This document shows, in pieces, positions 39,724 through 52,600 of a stretch of DNA of 64,000 bases. A model generated the notes under the pieces. That model had not been told where the DNA came from. It did not search any database and saw only the letters and a program-made list of their open reading frames with translations. The position numbers and the translations under genes were made by a program. The stretch spans positions 310,001 through 374,000 of the forward strand of contig MCFH01000035.1 of NCBI GenBank assembly GCA_002104945.1, written 5' to 3'. Source of the stretch: Piromyces finnis (lineage: Eukaryota; Neocallimastigomycota; Neocallimastigomycetes; Neocallimastigales; Neocallimastigaceae). Position 1 is the first letter of the stretch; each line of letters begins with the position of its first letter.

Positions 39724-40526
39724 ATTGTTTCTATTATTATTTAATACAATATAGTTTAACACTCCTTTTAAAAATTAAGAAGAATTAAAAATAATACAAT
39801 TTTAAATGGATACTCTATTAAATAAGGTTAATAATAATACAAACCTAAGCTAAAAAAACGAATAATATAAAAAACATAAACATAAAATAATATAAATCCC
39901 TCTAAAAAATAATTAATATAAAAAAATTAATAAAATAAAAATTAAAAAATACTATATTCCTTAATATTTTAAAAAAAGTTTAAGAAAAAAAGAGATTATG
40001 TAGAATGAAAAAATTATATATAAAATTGATATGTATTATTTTTTTATCTAATATAATATAATAATATTAAGTTATTCACATAGATTAATAAAATAAAAAA
40101 AATAATTAAAAATATATAACATTCTACAAGTATTTTTTTTTTTTAAAAATATTGCATTTAATAAAAAAAAAAAGAGGTTTATTTTTTTGTTAAAAAAAAT
40201 AATAAAACATATAAAATTAACCTAATAAAATTTAAAAAAAAAAAAAAAAGTAAGCATTATGGAATTTGAAAATAATAAATAAGAAAAGTTAAAGGAGAAA
40301 AAATGTTAAAAAAAAAAAGTATAGTATATCTTTTTAAAGGTATTGAAGTAAAAAGAATTTAATGAAAATTCATAAGATTAAATTGCTTTTATCTTTTTAA
40401 AAATTTATTTTATTTTGAATAAGAAGATAATTGATCAAGTATAAAGTTCTATTTGTCAAATTGAATAATGATAAAAGTTTGTTTATTAGTTTTTTGTATT
40501 GCTTTTGCTTTGTCGTTTTTAACTTT
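39724..40526. other. Convergent 3' region, no gene seen
   Basis: A/T-rich sequence between the V-ATPase E stop and the TTC8 stop on the opposite strand. It contains poly(A)/poly(T) and nothing else recognisable. Confidence 0.75.
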
Positions 40527-42371
40527 TTAAATAATAGAAAAATTATTTTCTAAATATTTAAGAAGTTTTTTCCCACGTTGAAATTCTGGAAAGATTTCCA
40601 TTGCTTTTTTACAATTCGTATAACTTTCTTGAAAGTTACCTTCATCCATATTTAAAATAGCTTTTTTTTTTTTTTTAATAGCATAATAAAAATATATATA
40701 TATATATATATAATCTTAAATATATGAAAAGAAACCAATATTATAAATATAAAATATATATATTACCAGTATTATAGTAAGGTTCATAAAGAAAATCTGC
40801 ACCTTTAGTGCTAACATTAAAATGTGTTCTTGCTGATTCTTTATTATCATGAGATAAAATTTCTAATACCTATTTTTTTTTTATTATTATTATTATTATA
40901 TTAATATAAAAAAAAGTATAATTAAAATAATGGAAATTTTAATATTGAACAAATATTTTAAATAATAATAACTTACACCTAAATTATTCCAAGCTTCATA
41001 ATGTGATGGATTAGAAGCTATAGCTAATTTTAAACATCTATAGGTTAATGATACATCACCAATATTATTAGCGACTTGAGATAAATTATACCTATAATTT
41101 TAATAATAAAAAAGAAAATTTATCTAGTGTTATTATTATTCATACTTTTTTTTTTTCGATTTTATTTTTATTTTAATATTAACTTTTTTTTCTAATTCAT
41201 CTTTACCATATATCACCCATAATGATATCATTTTCTGCTACTTGTAATGCTCTTTCGAAACAAACTAAACACATATCATATTGTTGAGAAAAGAAAGTAC
41301 AAAGACCTATATTATTCCATATTTCTGCATTATCATAAAAACCCATCTGAAGAAGTCGTTTATAATAACGTAATGCTACTTCTGGTTGATCTTTATAAAA
41401 TGAATTTGAAGCTAATGAAGCTAAGGCTTCTTTATTAGAATTATCAATATATAATACCTTGATGAAAATTAATAATAATAATGATAAATAAATAAATAAA
41501 TATAAATATATTGTTGATTTATTATAATTACATAAAATAAATATAGCATATATATAATATATATTATTATCTTTTTATTTATATTTTTATATTCCACTTA
41601 CTTTTCTAAAACATTCAATAGAATGTTCAAGATCACCTTCAGATTCATAAATTCTTGCCATAGCTAATAAAAGATCAATATTATTATTATGATTATCTAA
41701 TCCACGTTTAATACATTGAATTGCATCATTATTCTTTTGAAGTTTTAAAATGGCTTTAGATAAATATAGATAGGTGTTTTCGGTAGACTATAGGATTAAT
41801 ATATTATATAATAATAATAATAATAATTTAAAATTAAATATGTATAATATAAATAAAAGCATTATGATTAATTATATGACATTTCATGATATAAATGTTG
41901 TTAATCTTTACTTTTAACTTTAATGAACTTTCAAATTGCTTGATAGCATCTAAAAATAAACCAAGTTTATAATAGCATTTACCTAATTGAACTTTCCACC
42001 ACCAGTCTTTGTAACTTTATAAATAATGATAATTTATGAGGGGAAATTAATATCTTATAAAAATAATAAATAAAAAATAAAACATTTATAAAGAATCATA
42101 TAAAACTTCTTTTATATATCTATGCATAATAAAAGGCTCTAATTACTCATGTGAAACTGTTGCGTGTGCTGCCAATTCTAATGCCTTATGATATTTATTT
42201 TCAAAATAATATATATATAAAAACAATGCCTTTTTACGAAGCACAGTAATAAGAATATATATAATTAAAAGGATAAAGAGATCCATTATTATTATTTGTA
42301 TAAATAGTTTTATTTAAATATATACACTTAATATTCAAAAGTTTTCTTTATATATGTAATAGTTTATCAAA

Positions 42372-42406
<35 letters not shown>

Positions 42407-43761
42407 TATTTTTATATAAATATAATTGTTACCCTTGCAATTTTTTCACTTGATATTTTTTTTAAATCCAGCTTTTCAACATCAATTAATTGATTATTAC
42501 CACCATCTGTAAGTGACTCAGTACCTAATCGTACAAATCTAAATTATTAATAGTTTAAACAATATTTTATTAGAATAATACCATGCATGTCAATTTTTAT
42601 TATTATTATTAAAAAAATATATTCCATCTATGATATGGTATATATTTACCTTCCGGGTGTTGATATTGATTGTACTGTACTAAGTTCTATTCCAGTAGAG
42701 GTATTTCGTCTTGATTTTGAGCTATTGTATAGTTTTATTTTATATTTAATAATCATAAAATATAAATAATTATATATAATTAATGTATAAAATAAATTTG
42801 GTTATAATTAAATATACAAATATTTCAATGTATATATATTCTATATATGGTATTATTCATATTACAATGCCAAATCTTTATAATTTGCAACTCTAAAGAA
42901 ACCAGGTAAGAATTGACCCTTTGATGAAGCAGGCCTTATACTTTGATTATAACCTGGAGTTGAAGGTAATTTTGATGATGAAGGTCTTCCAGCAGATGAT
43001 GATGGAGTATGCGCTGTATGAGGAAGATGAGATGAAAGAGGTGTTCCTGAATGTAATCTCCCTCCTCCTGAACGTGGTACTGCTGTAGTTCCAGGTCTTT
43101 TGTTGTTGTTGTTGTTGTTGTTTTTAAATAAAATATGATAAAAATAGGTTGAATAAAAAAAAAATGATGATTCATATTAATATAATAATAAATGGTAAAA
43201 AAAAATTTTTGATATATGATATAAAATCAATAATAATTTAACAATAATCATTTTATTATTATAAACTTTTATTATATTATAATTATTATGCCTTATATTT
43301 ATTATTATTTAATTAACATAGAAAAAGTATATATATAAAATACTAATAAAAACAATTATAAACCTTGGAATATAATCAGTATTTAGTAATCTTTCGTCAA
43401 ATACAACATCATTTTCATTATATTCGGTATCATTAATATAACTCATTTCCGTTAAAACACGAATTTTCAAATACCATATAGTCTTATTTTTAATTATAAT
43501 GATATGCATTTCATTATAATTTAATTTTCATTTAAATATATATATATATATATAAAAATTCAATAGTTAATACTTCTTTTTTTGACCTTTTCCATTATTA
43601 ATTGATTTTTATCCATAAAAAAATTTATATAAATATAATACTTGATCTATAGGATTCTTTGCTAATAGTTCATCACATATAATTAAGCATTGTTCAAAAT
43701 TTTGTATTGAATAACAATACAATAATAAATATATTTTATTATCCAAACTCTCTATTTTCAT
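40527..43761 (-). CDS. TTC8: Tetratricopeptide repeat protein 8 / BBS8, BBSome subunit
   Basis: Twelve exons, read leftwards: 43761-43642, 43482-43364, 43096-42866, 42721-42650, 42538-42433, 42229-42147, 42014-41912, 41787-41602, 41457-41207, 41091-40977, 40869-40767 and 40660-40527; 540 aa, almost the same as human TTC8 (541). BBS8 is a TPR subunit of the BBSome, the coat that moves membrane proteins in and out of cilia. Conserved features, in order: an N-terminal helical pair (FEQCLIICDELLAKNPIDQ, then WYLKIRVLTEMSYI); a PGTT/GRPSS/RPAS-type linker; GRFVRLGTESL; ENKYHKALELAAHATVSHDY; the hallmark KDWWWKVQLGKCYYKLG; and about eight TPRs, including YKDQPEVALRYYKRLLQMG and WNNIGLCTFFSQQYDMCL. 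Presence of this gene implies a motile or sensory cilium, consistent with zoospores. Orthology is very secure. Confidence 0.96.
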
Positions 43762-45134
43762 TTTTTTTATTTTCTTTATATACTAAAAAAAAAGGTTTCC
43801 AAAATTTTTGTTTAAAAAAAAAACAGCAATTTTTATTATTACAAAAATAAAAACAAAATAATGATTATTAATAAATAACTCCTCTTTTTTTTAAAGATAG
43901 ATTTTTAAAAAAAAAAAAATGTAAAAGGTTTTCTTAAAAAGATGAATTTTCTATCATTACTATATATTATTATTAATTTCTATTTTAATGACTGAATTGT
44001 TTTCCTTTTTTTTTTTTTTTTTTTTTTTTGTAGAATGATATTGTTATTGTAGTACATATATCTAGGATGAAATTATCTTCAATGATGCTTTTCACATTAA
44101 TTGAAAATAGAAAGAAATTCAAAATTAATAAATAATGTTTATTTCACAAAAAAAAAAAAAAACTTTAAAATTTTTATACCATATATGTAATAAATTAAAT
44201 TTTCAAAAATTTCAACAAATAAAATATCATCTTAAAAGTTTAAAAAAAAAAGGTTTCTAAAAATATTCTTTAAAAAAAAAAATGAAAATGAAATGGGAAT
44301 TACAAAAAGCTTGTTCATATATATAATGGGAAGATATTTCTTTCCCTTTTCAACTTTTTTTCTATCAAATGTATATATATACCTTTTGTATATTAATGCA
44401 TATCCTTTTATCCTTATTTAAATAGGGAAAAAAAAAAAAAACTTTTTAACATAAACTTTTTTTATACTTTCATATTCAGTACCAAGAAGATTTCAAAAAT
44501 TGATAATAGCTTCTTTTTTTTTTTTTTTGTAAAAGAAAGTTTTAATTTTATTTTATTATCAATCATGAAAAGTTTTACTATTAATAATATTGTATCTTAA
44601 CTAGCACTATTATTATTTTTTTCACATTTCATCATTTTTTTTTCTTTAAAAAACTAAAATGTTTTTTTTTTTTTTTAGTTTTTAATTTACAATAATGAAA
44701 AATAAAGAAAAAAAATAAATAATAAAAAAAATTAAATTATTTTTTGTTTTGTTTTGTTTTGGTTTTTGGTTTTCGATTTCGTTTAAAATATATCACATTA
44801 TTAAATATAATTAATTCTTTTTCCTTTTTGTTTTTATTTTATTGTTATTTAATTTCTTTTAATAGAATAGTATTACTTAAAATTGATTAATCATTGAATT
44901 GTATTATTTTAAGTGGCATAATTGTTAAAGTGTGTGAGAGATAACTAAAATTATCTCAATAATATAACTTCTAAATAAATAATTGTCTTTTATAATTAAC
45001 TGAAATATTAAATGTAATATAGATTTAATATAATTAAATAAATATATCTATATTAATATTATATAAAAAAAAATATTTTGGATTTTAATAAGAAAACATG
45101 AATTTCCGAATAAATTTGTAGTAACGTTCTAGAT
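43762..45134. other. Spacer between TTC8 and the RAD6-type gene, no gene seen
   Basis: 1.4 kb upstream of TTC8 and downstream of the ubiquitin-conjugating enzyme, both on the minus strand. Many long poly(T) and poly(A) runs are present. No ORF of interest or RNA gene was seen. It should contain the TTC8 promoter. Confidence 0.7.
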
Positions 45135-46007
45135 TTAGTTTAACCATGATAATTCAACTTTTTGTTTCATAATAAAATAATTATAATAATGATATAATGA
45201 ATTTTAAAAAAAAAAAAAATTAATATCACAAAATGAATAATCTATACATTTTCTTAAAAATAAAAAAAAAATTAATAATTATTATTATATCTATTTTTAC
45301 CTGTTTCTTTAACTCTTCTATCGTATTCCTTTCTGTTTTCTTTAAAAAGTCTAGCAGCTTCAACATTAGCTGGACTACTTGGATTTGGATCATGAAGTAA
45401 AGATTGAATAGAGGTTAATATAGCAGCAACATCATAAGATGGTGACCAACGGTTTTGAACTATATCGTTATATATTAGGAATAACAAAGTGTAAGGCATA
45501 TACACTTTAATAAAAATATATATTTATATAATTTATACTTACGAATATCTAAACAAAGATTACCGTTAGAATAAACATTTGGATGGAACATTTTAGAAAC
45601 GAATTGAACCTTTGGTGGCTTAGTTGGGTATGCTTCTTCAAATTGTAAAGTGAGTTTAAAGGTACCATCTTCAAATGGAGTATCTTTTTACATTAAAAAA
45701 AAATAAATTTAAAAATGATATTCATTTTATATATAATAACTGGGGAAATAGTATTATAATTATAATAGCAATAATTACCTTCTGGACCAAAAATAACAGC
45801 TGCAATTTTTAATCCAAATTTCACATTTTAAAAAAAATTATTTAATATACAAATCAAATAAATTATAATTATTATAAAAAAGGATAAATAAATACCATTC
45901 CATAATAAAACATTATCTTGACATGGCGCTCCAGAAACACCAGCTGGTGGATCAGTTTGGAGTCTTTTGAAATCTCTCATTAAACGTCTCTTGGCTGGAG
46001 TAGACAT
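45135..46007 (-). CDS. RAD6: RAD6/UBE2A-type ubiquitin-conjugating enzyme E2
   Basis: Five exons, read leftwards: 46007-45896, 45799-45779, 45683-45543, 45459-45301 and 45157-45135; 151 aa (human UBE2A/B 152). RAD6 is the E2 for histone H2B monoubiquitination (with Bre1), PCNA ubiquitination (with Rad18) and N-degron turnover. Identity is clear from [20 protein letters not shown], the [10 protein letters not shown] block, [10 protein letters not shown], the HPN motif at residues 78-80, catalytic Cys88 (NGNLCLDI), and [20 protein letters not shown]. Two joins decide the model. A 21-nt micro-exon supplies AVIFGPE. A 23-nt last exon replaces a read-through tail ([10 protein letters not shown]) with VELSWLN, matching the family's VEKSWED ending. 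There is no acidic tail like that of budding-yeast Rad6. Confidence 0.96.
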
Positions 46008-48256
46008 CTTGTTTTTATTTATAAATTATTAGATTATATAAAATTTACTGATGATATAAATAATGTGAAAAAAATAATGTCTAATTTAATTTGTTTAATT
46101 TGGTTAAACAATTTATTTTTTTTTTTTTTTTTTTGAAAAACATTTTTAGTTTTATTATAATCGTTTTTTTTTTTTTTTAATTTAAATTTATTTTATTATT
46201 TTATATTGAAATAATGATTTAGTTATTTTGAATATCATTTAATTTTACATCATTTTATATAATAGATATAATAATAACAATATATAATAATACTATTAGT
46301 TTACATTTTTATCATCTAAAAAATTATTTAAAAAAAAAAGATTATATATTTTTCGTTATAATTTATTATATTTACGTCTATAATTATACCTTTAAAATAA
46401 ATATTTTAAAAATTTTAATATTTAATTCAATAAAGAGTTATCTTCTATTTACAATAATATTTTTTATATTTGATTTCTCTTTTTTATTAAATTTTTGAAT
46501 TTTAAAATTGAACTTTTAGATTTCTTTTTAACTAAATATTAAAAAGGATTAATTTTAAAAAAAAAAAAAAAAAAATTATAAAATTATAATTAATAATAAT
46601 AATAAACTTTATTTATTAATAAAATAAAAAGAAATATAAAGATTTTTCCTTTTCAATAGTTAATTTATTAGGCACGGCTTTAATATCAAAATATTAATAC
46701 TTTTTCATTTTATTATTTATCTATTATATTAAAAAATATATTACAGATATATTGAAGATATATCTATTCAATATATTATTCTTTGATATTATTCGCTAAA
46801 CTGAATAAACAGTATATTAATAATTTATTGATATTAAAATTTTGTAATACAAATTTCCAGAAAAAGTATTTGTATACATTAATGTAAATGAAAAATATAA
46901 TGTTTAATTATATATATATATATATAAATTAAAACACAGAAAAAGTTTTAGAACAGCAGTAACCATTTAAGATAAAAAAAAAGAAAAGAATGATACTTTT
47001 TAAGACTATTAAAAATCAACGCTTTGATATAATAGTTGTATTTACCAATATACTTTTATAAATAACAAAAAATAGCATTTTATTTAAAAAAATTATCAAC
47101 ACATAAAGGAGAGCCTATTAATTAATGAAAAGATTAAAAATGATAAAGATACTATAATTATTCTAAAATTAATGATTATATTCGTTTTATCGTTCTGTAA
47201 TGTTTTTGTTTAAATGAACGATTTTATAAACTTTTTGTCTGTCCATTTGTTTGTTTGTTTGCTATTGAAATGTTTGTTTTTTGCTTTTTTTTCATTTCAT
47301 TAAATCCAAAAAAGAAAAATTTGAAACAAGAAAAAAAACCATGAAATTAATTTGTGTAACAGTAATTTTTAAAAAAAAAAATAATTTTTTTAATTTAAAC
47401 ATCATATTTTAAAAATAAAATATTAGTAGGTTATTATTCATTATCATCATTACGAATACAGTAAAGTATTTTTAACACTATAGCAACTATAAACATTAAT
47501 ATATACATATAACAATTAGAAAATGAAACACTTTTTTCAATATAATAAAATGGGGAATATCATCTTTATTGTATTGTAAAAAAAACTTTTAAAAAATAGA
47601 ATGTAATTTTTAATTAAAGAATGATTTTCAAAATGATAACATTTTATAGACCTTAACACTACAAAAAATAATGTGTTTTTCATTTGATACAATTACACCA
47701 CGTACATTAGAAAATAAAAAATATATAATTAATTTAAAATTATGATTTTTAAAGAATATATATATTTAAATATTTTATTAAGGTTCTCTATATATAAACA
47801 TGCATTTTTAAGTTTTAATCAAGAAAGGGAGAAAATAAAAACTATTTTGTTTTAAGATTTATGGTATATTATATATATTTAAATTTTAAAAAGCAAAATA
47901 TATAATACTTAAATTTACTAAAAAAAAAGAGATATGAATACATACTTTAAAATATTATCATAAAAACCTTTTTTTTTTTTCTATTTTCAAATAAATAAAA
48001 TAATAAGCTTTATAGTTTTTTATACTACACAATACTACTTTATATAAATATTATTGGTAAAAAAACTGAATGCTAATATATATTTTTGAATTTATAAATA
48101 TAAATAGTTTTTATTTTATTTATTTTTTTTTGTCTTCATTGTACTTTTACTGTAAATTATATTTTTTTTAAAAAAAAAAAAAAAAAGAAAAGAAAAAAAA
48201 TCATTCAAATATAATACAATATAATACAATAACATACAATATCAATTACTACAAAA
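46008..48256. other. Divergent intergenic region, no gene seen
   Basis: 2.2 kb between the RAD6-type start and the secreted-protein start. A/T-rich, with homopolymers. Short patches of mixed sequence around 47200-47290 include TGTTTGTTTGTTTG. No ORF with recognisable motifs or RNA gene was found. Confidence 0.7.
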
Positions 48257-48922
48257 ATGAAACTATTAAATAGTTTAATATTTATTATAGGTTCTATATC
48301 ATGTGTATTAGGAACACCATATGTTGATAGAAATAAGAATAAAGATAGTGAAAAGTATGTGACAATAGTTCATCAAGATAAATATAAACCATCTTTCAAT
48401 AGAAATAGTTATGGTAATGAAAATAATAAAATTAAACCTGAACCAATTCCAACATCAACAATCACATTTAAACAAAGACCAAAAACTAAATGGGCTAGAA
48501 CCACATCTAAAAATAAAAGATTCCATAAATTTACAAATGATAAAAAAATATATAGAAGATCATTTTTCGCGCCAACTATGACTAAAGTAGGTGATAAAAT
48601 TGAACCAACCTTTGGTAAATATGTATATGATTCAGATGTACCTAGTTGTGTTAATCAAAAGGATTGTCAAGAAAAGAATATTCCAGATCTTTTAGTAGAA
48701 CATTTAAGGGATAAAACTGCTTTTAAACCAAGTGAAAAATATTATCATAAAACTCTTTCTTTTAAACCAGTATGTACTAATGGAATTTGTAAAGCACCAA
48801 TTATTACTGAATTACCATGTATGCATGGAAATTGTAGAGTATCAAAAGAAAACGATGAAGATATCAAACATAGTATTGGAAATAATATTAATGAAATGGA
48901 AAAAAGAGCTAACAAGAAATAA
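48257..48922 (+). CDS. Small secreted protein with six mature cysteines, unknown function
   Basis: Intronless; 221 aa. The first about 20 residues form a typical signal peptide (MKLLNSLIFIIGSISCVLGT). The middle is basic and Pro/Asn/Lys-rich (KPEPIPTSTITFKQRPKTKW). The C-terminal half holds three close cysteine pairs: CVNQKDC, CTNGIC and CMHGNC, which could form disulphides or a small knot. The C-terminus is charged (MEKRANKK), without a GPI-type or membrane tail. No carbohydrate-binding or dockerin module was recognised. The leader before the ATG is poly(A)-rich, and the run AATACAATATAATACAATAACATACAAT is non-coding. The start is the first ATG of the frame and begins the signal peptide. Reality as a gene is likely because of length, signal peptide and composition; function is unknown. 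Confidence 0.75.
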   Translation: MKLLNSLIFIIGSISCVLGTPYVDRNKNKDSEKYVTIVHQDKYKPSFNRNSYGNENNKIKPEPIPTSTITFKQRPKTKWARTTSKNKRFHKFTNDKKIYRRSFFAPTMTKVGDKIEPTFGKYVYDSDVPSCVNQKDCQEKNIPDLLVEHLRDKTAFKPSEKYYHKTLSFKPVCTNGICKAPIITELPCMHGNCRVSKENDEDIKHSIGNNINEMEKRANKK

Positions 48923-49610
48923 AAATATTTTTAAAGGGCATATTAAAAGTATATACTAATATTTTTAAAATCATCATACTCTATATTAATAGATTTATCT
49001 AGATTTATTTATTAAAATTTATATATTCATATAGTGATTTTATTGCTCTTATTTTACTATAAATAAAATAACTAATAAAGCAATTAATATCTATTTAATA
49101 TATATAGTTAAAATGTAAATTAACATAGTTATTAAAATAAATAATAAATAGCAAAAGTATTTTATGTTGCCAATATGTTGTTAAATGTAACACCTAACCC
49201 TATTCACATAAATTAAAAATGGATCAATTTACAGTTGATGTTTATTAAAAAATTATTAATAAAAATAAATATACAACAATATATATTATATATATATTAT
49301 TGGGTTTCTTTTTCTTTTTTTTTTTTTTTTATATATTTGTAAAAATTTTTTATTAAATTGCAAAAGATTTATTTTACGAAATGATAAACATAATGTTTAG
49401 TTTTAATTAATAGAAAACCATTGTAGTATTTTTAAATAACATAAATAATTTATTTTCTTAAAAACTATTTATTAAATAATAATTAAATATCCTCACTTAT
49501 ATATATTTATATGTATATATACATATAAATAATTACTGCTGCAGTAATTCTTTTTTTGTTCAAAGTAAAATTAATCTTTTTTTTTTTTTTTTTTACATTT
49601 ATAGTTTACA
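48923..49610. other. Intergenic region upstream of ZCCHC8, no gene seen
   Basis: A/T-rich spacer between two plus-strand genes. It contains a short TTAGGG-like motif (CCTAACCCT at about 49193-49201) and a perfect inverted repeat listed separately. Confidence 0.7.
49531..49549. promoter_or_regulatory. Perfect inverted repeat upstream of ZCCHC8
   Basis: AATTACTGC, one T, GCAGTAATT: 9-bp perfect arms ending about 60 bp before the ZCCHC8 start codon. The CTGCTGCAG core is GC-rich for this neighbourhood. It could be a dimeric transcription-factor site; no factor is identified. Confidence 0.35.
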
Positions 49611-52600
49611 ATGACTGATTTAAGTGACAACGAAAATATCAATTTATCATTTCCAGATACCAATGAACTTTTTTCAACATTTTCAAATGATGATATAATA
49701 ATAGATCCTTTACCCAATAAAGTAGAAAAAGTTATTGATAGCAATGAAAAAATAAATTATAATGACAGAAATAATTCCATGGAAAACACATTTTCCAGTA
49801 ATACTAATAAAATAAATGAAGATATTTATAATTTTTATAAAGCTTGTCAATCAACTATTATTGTACCTATCAATTACACTAAACTTTCTTCAAATCAAAA
49901 AAAAATTGTACAAGATACTATCCAAAATCTGCTTCTTAATTTAAAACAAGAAAATGAAGAAGAAAAAGAACCTACTATACAAAATCAATTGGAACAGGAT
50001 GAAATTTATGCACAACAAATTATCGATGATTTAAATAGAAAAAGAGAAATAGTTAACTATTTAGAATATTTATTAAGTGATGAAAATAGAATTTATGATT
50101 ATTATATTGATTCATTGTATAAACGTAGTGGAGAAGGATATATTAAATTAGTATATCTTAATAAATATCTTCAATATATTAATCTTAATGTAGCAAATAC
50201 CGATAGCTTTGAAGAAAATCCAGATGTCATTTTGATCAAGAAATCTGTTGCCTTAATTTCAAACTTTTTAGAATTTAATACGGATGGAAATGCCATTCGG
50301 TATAACAGAAATTGTGATCCATTTTGTAAATGTTTGGATAATTATACCATTGAATTTGTATCAAGCCAAAATGGTAAAGAAAGTTCCCAAGATAGTATTG
50401 AAACTCATTCAAAAGAAAATGATAAAAAATATAATAACATACCCCATATACCCATTCTAACAACCGAAAATAATAAAGAAGATAATACAGAAAACGATAA
50501 AGAAATAAAAGATAATAAAAATAGCAGTGAAACAAAGTCAGAAATAAAGGATAATATAACAAATGAAGATGAAATAAAAATGGAAATTGAAGAAGAATCT
50601 GACATGGAAATCAGTGATGATGAAGATTCTGATACCCTTGAGTTATACAAAGAATCAAGTAGTAAAGATTCATCACCAGAAATGGAATCTAATTCGTTAA
50701 TAACCAATGAAACAGAAAAGGAAAAAGAGGATGAAAATAAGAAAGCTATAGTAAAAGATGATGAAAATACGAATAATAATGATTTTAAAAACCAAAATAA
50801 GATTACGCCAAATGATAATGATAATAATAACCATTCATCGGATCAAACGATAGAAACAAGTAATGAAGAAGAAGAGAATATGCTATCAGTCACATCATTG
50901 GTAGAAACAGAAAAGGAAATAAAAAAAGAAAAAGACGATCATGAAAATAATAGTAAAAGTATAACAAATAATTCATCCGATAATATTATGAATAAGGATG
51001 AAAAAAAGGATTATACCAATAACTCACTTTTAGGGAGCAATAATACCAATAATGATAATCAGAATGATATGATTGATGATACCCAAGATTTAATCCATGA
51101 AAATCAAAATAAAATAGAAGATGAAAATAATGAAATAATGGAATCTCAAATTAATATTACTAAAAATGAATCAAGTAAAGTTGTTAGTCAAGAAGACAAA
51201 GAGAATAAAATGGATATCACTTCAATAAATGAAGATGAAGATCAAATGGAAACGATAATACCAATGAATGAAATTAATGATGTAACAAAAGAATCCAAAA
51301 TGGAAGAAACCACCACTATGGAAGAAAATAATTATGAGACTACATCAGAATCCATTCCAACATTAGAAAAAGATGATGATCAAGTATCAGGAAAAGATTT
51401 AAGAAATTTATTTGATGATTATGATAATGATGAAGAAGAAGATGAAGAGGTAAAAGGTCCACCAACCTTTATTACTCTTAATGGTACTTTCCAATGGTTA
51501 ACAGAAGCGGATACGGTAAAGGAGACCAAAATACATATTTTCCATAATCTTAAGGAAGCAGAGGATGAAAGTCAAGTTGAATATGATTGTAATCGTGAGA
51601 TCGTTTTAGGAGAGGAATTAGATCCATTTAAAAAAGAAATTTTTGGTTGTTTTAATTGTCGTTCAATTTATCATGAACTCAAAGATTGTCCTCTTCCACG
51701 CAATTCAGAAGAAATTAGAAAGAATCGAGCATTATTTAAAGAACTTAGTAACGCCACCACCAATGCTCGGTATCATGAAGTTGTCGCCGAAGAAGAACTT
51801 TTTTCCAAATTTAAACCAGGTCAAATTTCAGAGGAATTACGAGAAGCCTTAGGACTTGAAGGAGATGAAGATATTCCACTTTATGTAAAACGAATGCATA
51901 CCTATGGTTATCCACCAGGGTATCTTGGTTTCACAGAAAAAGATGATCCTTATCAAATTAGAAATTTCAATGATTCCGAGGAACAAGCAAACGATGAATT
52001 AAAAATCTATTCGGAAGAAGAAAATGTAGGTAAGGCAACCAATACCACTCAACATGACAATGCTTCAATTTCATTGAATGGAAAAGAAGAAGATGAACAA
52101 AAGGAGGGTGACAATGCTGAAAAAAAGGAAGAAGAAGATCAAGCAAAACAGACAAAAAGTCAAGTTAAAAAGAAGACGGTTCAACTTTATAAATATCCAG
52201 GTTATAATGCTCCAATTGAACCAAGAAAGAAGGAAGAGGTGAAAAAAGAAGAAGAAGAAGAAAAGAAAGAAAAAGAAGAAGAAGAAGAAGAAGAAGAAGA
52301 AAAGCAAGAGGAAAAGACAAAAGATAAAGATCATAATGATCATGATGATTTTATGATTAAAGTACCTGTAAAAGTAACAAAAACCGAAAATACCGACAAA
52401 GATTATATTTCTTTTGATTCTACCACCACCACAAACAATAATAATAAAAAGCATGATACCACTAATAAAACAAGCAACGACACCAAAGAAAATTGGGAGG
52501 ACCGCCATAAAAAGCATTATGATGACAATAAAAGCAAGAGTAAAAATAAGAGTAGGCCTTCCACAAAAAACTATAATAGAAATAAGAATAATAAAAATGA

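Noticed and set aside
45272-45300. RAD6-type protein ending in [10 protein letters not shown]
   Set aside because: The sequence after ACAG is a donor (GTAAAA); a downstream 23-nt exon restores the conserved VExSW ending in frame.
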